64,000 nucleotides of DNA from assembly GCF_012027495.1 (NCBI RefSeq), contig NZ_SNUK01000001.1:400416-464415 (forward strand), in the 5' to 3' direction. The notes under the pieces are model-generated. The model saw only the letters and a list, made by a program, of their open reading frames with translations. It had not been told where the DNA came from and ran no database searches. Shown piece after piece: positions 57,985-64,000 of the stretch. The DNA is from Thermococcus sp. JdF3. Its GTDB lineage: Archaea; Methanobacteriota_B; Thermococci; Thermococcales; Thermococcaceae. Position 1 is the stretch's first letter. Every line of letters starts with the position of its first letter. A program made the position numbers and the translations under genes.

Positions 57985-58239
57985 TTTTAAACCTCCTTTT
58001 GCATGATTCCTATTTACACGTTTATTAAACCAACGATTTTCCGGGCCAATGTCAAATTTTTGTTGGCCTATATTCTGTGGCATATAGCACGTCTTATAAG
58101 TCTTTTCATTGTATATGTTCTGCCTTTCCTTCTCGGGCTTCGTATCCCGGCCGAAGGATATAGGCTCCCTTCGGGATGCCGGGTTGTTCCCGGATGTGCC
58201 CGCAGTTATCTTTTTAATTTCTCTTTCCAATGTGCCCCC

Positions 58240-59307
58240 ATGAACAAGGCGGGATACACCACGGATGTCCCGGAGGACCGTTTCGTCCTTCTCGATGAAC
58301 TGTCCTCCAGAGACCGGCCCCTTCGGGTTATGCTCGTTGGGGGAACCGACAGCGGCAAGACGACGCTCCTCACGTTCCTGGCCAACGGCCTCATTGAGAG
58401 GGGCCTTAGGGTCGCGATTGTGGACAGCGACGTTGGTCAGAAGGGAATCCTACCGCCCGCAACGGTCAGCCTTGCCTTTGTGGACGGGCCGTTCTCCAGT
58501 CCAAGCGAACTCAGGGGACACGCCCACTACTTCATAGGAACAACCACCCCTGGCCAGTACGTCGGTGAGATGGCGGTGGGGGTTAAGAGGCTCACGGACA
58601 TCGCAGCCGAAAGGGCGGACGTCGTCCTGATAGACACCACCGGCTTCGTCACGGGGCCGGGAGTTGAGCTGAAGCGCCTCAAAGCCGAACTCGTTAGGCC
58701 GGATCTCATCGTTCTGCTTGAGCGGGCAGGGGAGATGGAATACCTGCGTAAGGTCCTCGTCCTGTACGGTGATGTCGTCACGCTCCCGGTCAGCCCCGCC
58801 GCGAGGGAACACTCGCGCCGGGAACGCAGGGAAGTCCGGCGGGAAAAGTGGAGGGCATACTTTTCGAACTCCAGGACTGTTGAGGTGGATCTGACGAGGG
58901 TGATTCCTGGGGGTACGGAGCTCTTCCGCGGCAGGCCCCTGACAGAGGAGGAGCGCGAACTGCTCTCCACGCTCTTCAAGTGGCTCGTGGTGGCTGGATG
59001 GAAGGGGGAGCACTACACCGTCGTCAAGGTCGATGCTGAGGGCTTTTCGAGGCAGTACGTCCGCCCGGCCCTCCACACCGTTGATTTTGAGAAGCTGAGC
59101 AACCTCCTCGTGGGTTTCATAGACGGGGAGGGGTTCTGCAGGGGTGTTGGCATACTGAAGTGGATAAACTTCGGCGGAATGAAGGCTCAGGTCCTCACCC
59201 CCCTCCCGGATGAAGAGATTGAGAATGCGGCAGAACTGCGCTTTGGCCGTATACAGGTGCTTGAAAATGGCGAGGAACTTGGTCTCCTCCGGCGGGAGGA
59301 GCTGTAG
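58240..59307 (+). CDS. Clp1/Grc3-like polyribonucleotide 5'-hydroxyl kinase
   Basis: 355 residues. P-loop RVMLVGGTDSGKTTLLTFLA, VAIVDSDVGQKGILPPATVS, GTTTPGQYVGEMAVGVKRLT, VVLIDTTGFVTGPGVELKR. The P. horikoshii homologue phosphorylates 5'-OH ends of RNA and DNA; a role in tRNA splicing or RNA repair is inferred. TTTTTAATT at ~58211-58219 lies ~25 bases before the ATG and there is no ribosome binding site, so the mRNA is probably leaderless. A much longer in-frame opening to 58003 crosses the divergent promoter and is rejected. Confidence 0.88.
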   Translation: MNKAGYTTDVPEDRFVLLDELSSRDRPLRVMLVGGTDSGKTTLLTFLANGLIERGLRVAIVDSDVGQKGILPPATVSLAFVDGPFSSPSELRGHAHYFIGTTTPGQYVGEMAVGVKRLTDIAAERADVVLIDTTGFVTGPGVELKRLKAELVRPDLIVLLERAGEMEYLRKVLVLYGDVVTLPVSPAAREHSRRERREVRREKWRAYFSNSRTVEVDLTRVIPGGTELFRGRPLTEEERELLSTLFKWLVVAGWKGEHYTVVKVDAEGFSRQYVRPALHTVDFEKLSNLLVGFIDGEGFCRGVGILKWINFGGMKAQVLTPLPDEEIENAAELRFGRIQVLENGEELGLLRREEL

Positions 59308-59351
59308 CAAAGATTTTTAAGTCAATAACCTAATCGAATTAGGTGAGCCTA

Positions 59352-60182
59352 ATGGAATTCAAGGCCTTCATCGAGATAACCCGGCCCCACAACTGCGCCC
59401 TGGCCGGAGTGGTGGGTGTCCTCGGGTCGATCGTGGCGGTGGGCCACCTCCCCGACGCCCTAACGACGGCTCTCGTCTTCCTGGTGGTCACCCTGGGGTG
59501 CGCTGGAGGCAACACCGTAAACGACTACTTTGACTACGAGATAGATAAAATAAACCGTCCTGATAGACCGCTCCCCAGGGGCGCCATGGGCAGGAGAACG
59601 GCCATCTACTACTCCCTGCTGCTCTTCGCGGTGGGGCTGGTATTCGCTTACATGATAAACGTCTACGCCTTCCTGCTGGCCCTTGTGGCGTACGCCGCCA
59701 TGCTCCTCTACGCCTGGAAGCTCAAGCCCCTGCCCTTCGTCGGCAACCTTGTCGTTGCGGCCCTGACCGGTGCGACGCCGCTTTACGGGGCAATAGCGGT
59801 CGAACACCTGGGTCTTGCAGGTTACCTGGCCGTGTGTGCCTTCCTGGTCAACGTGGCGCGCGAGGTTATAAAGGACATAGAGGACGTTGAGGGCGACCTT
59901 GCTAAGGGTGCCAGAACCCTGCCCATAGTGTGGGGGAAGAGGAACGCGGCCTATCTCGGTGCGGCCTTTGCGGTGCTGACGGTGGTGGCGTCTTTCCTCC
60001 CGATAACGGCGGGAGTCGGTCTCGGCTACTACGCGATGGTGCCGGTTGACCTTATAATCCTCTACGCGGCATACCTCATACTCCGCTCCCAGGAGAGGGA
60101 AGCGGCCCACAGCTCCCAGAAGCTGCTGAAGGTGAGCATATTCCTCGCCGTGATGGCTTTCCTGGTTGCGGCGCTGGTCTGA
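59352..60182 (+). CDS. Digeranylgeranylglyceryl phosphate synthase (UbiA family)
   Basis: Adds the second geranylgeranyl chain in archaeal ether lipid synthesis. 276 residues, eight or nine membrane helices. Prenyl-diphosphate/Mg2+ motifs: GGNTVNDYFDYEIDKINRPD and REVIKDIEDVEGDLAKGART. UbiA enzymes with this spacing next to archaeal genes are usually DGGGP synthase, but another UbiA prenyltransferase cannot be excluded. ATG 59352 follows GGTGAGCCTA; TTTTTAAG near 59314-59321 is the promoter. Confidence 0.88.
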   Translation: MEFKAFIEITRPHNCALAGVVGVLGSIVAVGHLPDALTTALVFLVVTLGCAGGNTVNDYFDYEIDKINRPDRPLPRGAMGRRTAIYYSLLLFAVGLVFAYMINVYAFLLALVAYAAMLLYAWKLKPLPFVGNLVVAALTGATPLYGAIAVEHLGLAGYLAVCAFLVNVAREVIKDIEDVEGDLAKGARTLPIVWGKRNAAYLGAAFAVLTVVASFLPITAGVGLGYYAMVPVDLIILYAAYLILRSQEREAAHSSQKLLKVSIFLAVMAFLVAALV

Positions 60183-60214
60183 ACCATGAGAAACGGGAAC
60201 TGGAGGTGAAGTTC

Positions 60215-60595
60215 ATGGAGTTTAAGGATGAACTTGCGCGTGCGCTTGATGGGGACGGGCTCTGGACCGTCGTTACTTTCAAAACACCCTATGGGCCTGG
60301 TATGACCCTTGAAAAACTCGCTGAGGCCGCGGAAAACGCCGGCTGGAGCGTTACGTTCAGGGCCAACTGGTGGACCGCCGACATACCCTACGGTCTCGCC
60401 AGGCTGGACCTCAGAAAGGGGGGCAGGGAGAAGATACTCCTCGGCAAGTGGATTCTCGGAAGCGGCTGCGAGCTGATACGGCTGGAGAACATGCCCCTCG
60501 AGAAGGGCCGTGACGAGTTCTTCCGGATGGTGGACAGTATAACCTCGACGCTCATCCACGACCCGGTCATAAGGACGATGAGGGAGCAGTACTGA
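60215..60595 (+). CDS. Small conserved hypothetical protein
   Basis: 126 residues: MEFKDELARALDGDGLWTVV, TFKTPYGPGMTLEKLAEAAE, NAGWSVTFRANWWTADIPYG and CELIRLENMPLEKGRDEFFR. Soluble, alpha/beta, no known motif. ATG 60215 lies after GGAGGTGAAG; the in-frame GTG at 60206 overlaps the site. It follows the UbiA gene by 32 bases on the same strand. Confidence 0.72.
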   Translation: MEFKDELARALDGDGLWTVVTFKTPYGPGMTLEKLAEAAENAGWSVTFRANWWTADIPYGLARLDLRKGGREKILLGKWILGSGCELIRLENMPLEKGRDEFFRMVDSITSTLIHDPVIRTMREQY

Positions 60596-60644
60596 GCTCC
60601 CTTACCTCTCCTCTTTCCAGGGCCCCTAGTTAAAAAGAGAATGG

Positions 60645-61454
60645 TCAGAGGGGTTCGTAGTAGCCTATTTCCGGCTCGTATATCTCCCCATCCGCGAGGA
60701 GCTGGGTGATTGCGTCCTCGATGAGCTCCTCATCGAAGTCGGAGGAGAGCTTCTTAACGATGAACTTGTGGGAGAGTGCCTTGCCTTTCTCCTGGAGCAG
60801 ATTGAGGACTGCTTTCTTAGCTTTCTCGAGCTCAGGGTTCTCCTCTTTGGCCTCTTCGGCTTCGATGATTTCCTCCTCTTCAAACAGAGCTTCCTCCGTG
60901 CTCCTCTGCTCAAGCATCATGGTGTAGAGCTCGTCTATGGTAAGGAGCATCTCCTCGCTGACGCCCTTGTTCTTGGCTATGACCTTTGCCTTCGCGGTGA
61001 TGCCGTACTTGTCGTATATCTCAAAGGCGATCCTGGCCTTCTTTGCGTGCTCAACCTTCTCTTTGAGGGTCTCGAAGCGGTGGAGTATCCACATGTTGGG
61101 CTCGACCCTGGTTATTCCTTCAACGAGTATCTGCTTGTCCTCGCGCCACTCCCCGACCTTTCCGATTATCTGCACGAGGTCGCCCTTCTTCACGAGCCTC
61201 ACAAAGCGCGTGTCGTCGCGGAAGCCCAGAACCCATATCGTTCCGGTCCCGTCGTCGATCTGGAGCTTGCCGTAGGTCTCGTCTTCGCTTATCACCGGCT
61301 CGCGGACAACCGTGGCGACGACCTTGACGCGGTACACCTTTCTGGCGTCCTTGGTTATCAGGTAGTTCGGCTCGAAGTCGCCCTCACTCCTGACATAGTA
61401 GCCGTCGATGATGTCCCTGATGTAAACCCTGCTCGCTGGCAGGCGCTTCTTCAT
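60645..61454 (-). CDS. rpa32: Replication protein A, 32-kDa subunit
   Basis: Single-stranded DNA-binding complex subunit. 269 residues: OB fold in the first ~130 (VKVVATVVREPVISEDETYG, KLQIDDGTGTIWVLGFRDDT, GKVGEWREDKQILVEGITRV), an acidic linker (EEEEIIEAEEAKEENPELEK) and a C-terminal winged helix (VLNLLQEKGKALSHKFIVKK). Start overlaps the end of rpa14 by four bases. Third gene of the RPA operon. Confidence 0.95.
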   Translation of the reverse strand: MKKRLPASRVYIRDIIDGYYVRSEGDFEPNYLITKDARKVYRVKVVATVVREPVISEDETYGKLQIDDGTGTIWVLGFRDDTRFVRLVKKGDLVQIIGKVGEWREDKQILVEGITRVEPNMWILHRFETLKEKVEHAKKARIAFEIYDKYGITAKAKVIAKNKGVSEEMLLTIDELYTMMLEQRSTEEALFEEEEIIEAEEAKEENPELEKAKKAVLNLLQEKGKALSHKFIVKKLSSDFDEELIEDAITQLLADGEIYEPEIGYYEPL

Positions 61455-61828
61455 ATCTCCTCACCCCCGAAGAACTCCACGATGCCCTCTACCCTGGGCA
61501 GAACCTTCCTTTCGAGCTCTCTTATCTCCTCCAGGGCGTCCAGGTCGGCGCCGCTGAAGTCCTGCACGACCTCGCCGTAGATGTGGATTTCCTCTTCGTT
61601 CCTTATCACGCGCCCTATGACCCTGACCACCTGGCCCTCCGAGGGGAGGACGTTCTCCTCGCTTTCTATGAGTATTACGCCGGTTCCGTCGTCGAGCCAG
61701 AAGGTGTAGTCCATCTTATCGACCTTAAATGCCTTGCCGATGAGTGAAATCCTCGTATCGTCGTCGCGTATCTCGCTTATCCGCCTCTCGACGGCGGGCT
61801 TTCTGCGCCTGAACCTGACTTCCTCCAT
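61451..61828 (-). CDS. rpa14: Replication protein A, 14-kDa subunit
   Basis: 125 residues, a single OB fold: ISEIRDDDTRISLIGKAFKV, DKMDYTFWLDDGTGVILIES, GQVVRVIGRVIRNEEEIHIY, with a C-terminal helix for the trimer core (LDALEEIRELERKVLPRVEG). ATG 61828 one base after the rpa41 stop, with GGTGAGTGA serving both. The smallest subunit of the heterotrimer known from P. furiosus. Confidence 0.94.
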   Translation of the reverse strand: MEEVRFRRRKPAVERRISEIRDDDTRISLIGKAFKVDKMDYTFWLDDGTGVILIESEENVLPSEGQVVRVIGRVIRNEEEIHIYGEVVQDFSGADLDALEEIRELERKVLPRVEGIVEFFGGEEI

Positions 61829-61829
61829 T

Positions 61830-62903
61830 TCACTCACCACCCTCGAGCTCCGTTATGGCCTTCTTCAGCTCGGCCCTCACCCTGGCTATCTCGCGCCTCG
61901 GATCGACTTCGTCCCAGCCGAAGGCCTTCAGTATGAGTCCCAGGAACTTGTCGTCCACGACGTTGCCCCTGACGACTATCTCCCTGCCCAGCAGGTAGTA
62001 ATACTCGTCCTCCGCGAGCTTTCTTCCGGCTTCCCTGAGGGTCAAACCGCTCTCAACAAGCTCCCTGAGCTTCTCGGCTATCTCTTCAGGGTCCCTGCCG
62101 ATCAGCTCCGCGGCATCGTCTCCGAATAGGGTTGTCCTTATGTAGCCAGTCGAGTCGTCGAGGCCGAAGTCCACTATGGTTATCTTCGTGGGCTTCACCT
62201 CGCCGTGCTCCGGGCATATCCAGGACTCCGTGGTTGGGTCGTGGTCCACCTTCCTCCTGCACTGCGGGCAGGCGTCGTAGACCGTCACGCGGTAGAGCCT
62301 CGCCACTGTTCCACGAACCTCGACGAACCTCTCCCCTCCCAGGAGTTCGCCTATTCCTCTTCTCTGGTAGTTGTAGCTCCTGACCTCCTCGAGCGGGGGT
62401 ATCTCCTCAGCCCTTGGATCCTCCGGGTTCGGGATTATCCTCGTCCGGAAGTTGGCGTGGAGCTCTATACCGTTCCTGCCCTCCCTCACGCTGGGGTCGA
62501 TGATTTTGATGACATCTCCTGGGTTGAGCTCGTTGTAGTACTTGGCGACGAGGCTGTCCCAGAGAACGAGCCGCGTCTTGCCTGTTGAGTCGTAGATTAT
62601 GAGGTTGGCCACGTGGCCGGTTGAACCGTCTCTCTTCTTGTACTCCCTCGGCGGGTACTTCCTCATTATCCTCGCAACGACGTTAACGCCGGTCATTCCC
62701 GGAACCAGGTCGGCTATGTGGAGGAGCTCCTCCCTCCCCTCAAGGTTGACCCCGAGCTCCTCGGCCAGCATAACGGCCGCGGCGTGCTCAGAGATGCCCT
62801 CACGGACTGCTATCTGGGCTATCTTTTCCTCGATTTCATCCCTCGAAAGGCCCTTCTGCCCCTCGATCATCTCGATAATCTGCTCTTTGGTCAGTACTCC
62901 CAT
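61830..62903 (-). CDS. rpa41: Replication protein A, 41-kDa subunit
   Basis: 357 residues. A helical N-terminus (LTKEQIIEMIEGQKGLSRDE), a central OB fold (MTGVNVVARIMRKYPPREYK, LIIYDSTGKTRLVLWDSLVA, ELNPGDVIKIIDPSVREGRN), and a zinc finger (DACPQCRRKVDHDPTTESWI, then CPEHGEVKP) within a second OB-like domain. Main ssDNA-binding subunit. ATG 62903 follows GGTGAGTGTT. First of the rpa41-rpa14-rpa32 operon. Confidence 0.95.
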   Translation of the reverse strand: MGVLTKEQIIEMIEGQKGLSRDEIEEKIAQIAVREGISEHAAAVMLAEELGVNLEGREELLHIADLVPGMTGVNVVARIMRKYPPREYKKRDGSTGHVANLIIYDSTGKTRLVLWDSLVAKYYNELNPGDVIKIIDPSVREGRNGIELHANFRTRIIPNPEDPRAEEIPPLEEVRSYNYQRRGIGELLGGERFVEVRGTVARLYRVTVYDACPQCRRKVDHDPTTESWICPEHGEVKPTKITIVDFGLDDSTGYIRTTLFGDDAAELIGRDPEEIAEKLRELVESGLTLREAGRKLAEDEYYYLLGREIVVRGNVVDDKFLGLILKAFGWDEVDPRREIARVRAELKKAITELEGGE

Positions 62904-63037
62904 AACACTCACCTTGATGGTAATTGTGGGTTCGGGTATTTAAACCTTTCTCCAAACCCCTCCTGAAGGGATTTTTCAAGAAACAGGCCCCGTTTTTCTC
63001 CCGTGGGCAGAAATAGGGGGACTTGGGGGCCAAGGAA

Positions 63038-63685
63038 TCACTCCCCGGCCTCAGGAATCTTTTCGACACTGCCGGATTCTCCGACCTCGGCGGCTTCACC
63101 GGGGTTTTCTCCGGATTCTTCGGACTCTTCATTGCCCCTTCCGTCGAGCTTCGCTATGAGGTCGCTGTACTCGGCGTGAACCACCTTCCTGAAGGCTTCC
63201 TTGATTATGTTGGGGTCGTTCTCAGGGAACCCGTAGAGCTCGGCGAACTTTGGCGTCGTTCCGAGGAGCTTCGTCCGCTCGTACGGCTCGGCATAGATGA
63301 GACCCATCTCGAGGAGCTTCCTTATGTGCTCGTACGCCTGGCTCCCGCGGAGCTTTACCACCTTGCTCTGCTCTATAGGCTGGAGGTAGGCTATGAGCGC
63401 GAGGGTTTTCAGCTCGCCCGTCCTGAGGTCCGGCCTGGGCATTAGATGGACGACACGCTGGCTGTACTCCTGCTTCACCTGCATGACGTACTTGTCCCCC
63501 AGAACCCTGACGACCTCTATGGCGCTCTTCCTCTCGGCGTACTCCGCGGCTATAAGTTCGATGAGCTTTTCTATGTAGTCGAGTGACCTTATACCGAGCG
63601 CCCTTGAGAGCTCCTTGACGCTCAGGGGCCTTCCAGAAACGAAGAGGGCCGCTTCCACGAGTGCCTTGTCTTCGAGCAGTCCCAT
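63038..63685 (-). CDS. scpB: Segregation and condensation protein ScpB
   Basis: 215 residues. Two winged helices: ALVEAALFVSGRPLSVKELS, EYAERKSAIEVVRVLGDKYV, TGELKTLALIAYLQPIEQSK, VVKLRGSQAYEHIRKLLEMG and TPKFAELYGFPEN. The acidic low-complexity tail (GNEESEESGENPGEAAEVGE) is typical of archaeal members. It should join SMC and ScpA in chromosome organisation; scpA is not in the window. ATG 63685 follows GGTGATAAT. Confidence 0.92.
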   Translation of the reverse strand: MGLLEDKALVEAALFVSGRPLSVKELSRALGIRSLDYIEKLIELIAAEYAERKSAIEVVRVLGDKYVMQVKQEYSQRVVHLMPRPDLRTGELKTLALIAYLQPIEQSKVVKLRGSQAYEHIRKLLEMGLIYAEPYERTKLLGTTPKFAELYGFPENDPNIIKEAFRKVVHAEYSDLIAKLDGRGNEESEESGENPGEAAEVGESGSVEKIPEAGE

Positions 63686-63883
63686 TATTATCACCCCTGT
63701 TCCGTCATCTTGGGTGTGGAGGTATATAGGGTTTACCTTCTTGGCTTTCCTTTAACGATGATGTTGTTGGGTCTGCCCCCTTTGCGTGGGTCGTTCTGGA
63801 AAATTCGCGGGGCCCTCAGTGAACATCACAGGAGCGTGATGCTGAAAAACATCCTGCGGTGACCCAGTGACAGGACCGTAAAA

Positions 63884-63891
63884 TTTATAAA
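63884..63891 (+). promoter_or_regulatory. 5S rRNA promoter
   Basis: TTTATAAA preceded by CGTAAAA; the distance to the first base of the 5S sequence (63914) is the ~25 bases expected in archaea. Confidence 0.75.
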
Positions 63892-63913
63892 CCCAAGCCG
63901 GGAGGTCAATAGC

Positions 63914-64000
63914 GGTACGGCGGTCATAGCGGCGGGGTCACACCCGGTCTCGTTTCGACCCCGGAAGTTAAGCCCGCCAGCGATCCCGGGTGTACTGCCC
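63914..64000 (+). rRNA. rrf: 5S ribosomal RNA, 5' part (cut by the window edge)
   Basis: Begins GGTACGGCGGTCATAGCGGC and contains CCGGAAGTTAAGCCCGCCAG and GCGATCCCGGGTGTACTGCC, the invariant helix II-III and loop regions of archaeal 5S rRNA. About 87 of ~122 bases are present. It has its own promoter and is not joined to 16S/23S here, as is usual in Thermococcales. Confidence 0.93.

Noticed and set aside
63751..63870. C/D-box sRNA near GATGATG before 5S rRNA
   Set aside because: No D or D' box at the right distance and no terminal pairing.
1..64000. CRISPR arrays, prophage or insertion sequence genes
   Set aside because: No regularly spaced repeats, integrase, transposase or capsid-like frames were seen in the window.

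Overview
This window is a piece of a hyperthermophilic euryarchaeal chromosome, almost certainly a Thermococcus (Thermococcales). The gene content is diagnostic: a 419-residue GdhA, archaeal proteasome beta, FttA/aCPSF1, three-subunit RPA, aIF2 gamma, S6e, L15e, L41e, Dph2, RNase P p30, RqcH, a GH57 branching enzyme and a Pyrococcus-type dolichol-phosphate mannosyltransferase. Genes are dense. Most ribosome binding sites read GGTGA or GAGGT, promoters carry BRE plus TTTAWATA boxes, and operon genes often overlap as ATGA. Where the longest frame and the binding site disagreed I placed the start by the binding site.

Layout. 0-2.7 kb: end of a multi-TM transporter, a methyltransferase broken by frameshifts, and an AT-rich exported protein. 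2.7-14.1 kb: leuS, an M24 peptidase, L15e / RNA-binding protein / RNase P p30 with an inverted VapBC pair between them, a DUF389 protein, NikR, a frameshifted membrane protein and rqcH. 14.2-22.5 kb: GH57 branching enzyme, an unusual PII protein, an NSS transporter with its tiny subunit, a complex intergenic region with an sRNA candidate, gdhA, a K+ channel and a two-domain nucleotide-enzyme-like protein. 22.5-29 kb: psmB-fttA, a threonine-synthase-like protein fused to a winged helix that has lost its PLP lysine, rpiA, tRNA-Pro(CGG) and the DPM synthase.

29-46 kb is the most accessory part: a single-domain KaiC-like ATPase with partners, L41e with a hairpin over its ribosome binding site, a nitrilase, an Sdp-like membrane/PadR cluster, dph2, a two-domain KaiC ATPase with two small partners, and two paralogous HEAT-type proteins around a METTL5-like methylase. 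One HEAT gene is bracketed by 33-bp inverted repeats. 46-64 kb returns to housekeeping: an NSUN methylase, MscS plus DUF432, two lipoproteins, the S6e-aIF2 gamma-PIN-HD cluster, Sec61 beta, a CdvA-like coiled-coil protein, EngB, an Lrp-type regulator, a Clp1-like RNA kinase, a UbiA prenyltransferase, the RPA operon, ScpB and the start of 5S rRNA.

The strongest candidate for an undescribed system is the K-to-R threonine-synthase/PadR fusion at 25162-26493, which could be an archaeal, fold-type-II counterpart of the bacterial MocR regulators. Three loci show frame breaks. One lies in an A7 run, and the methyltransferase breaks can be read as single-base losses at short homopolymers, so sequencing or assembly error must be weighed against real pseudogenes.
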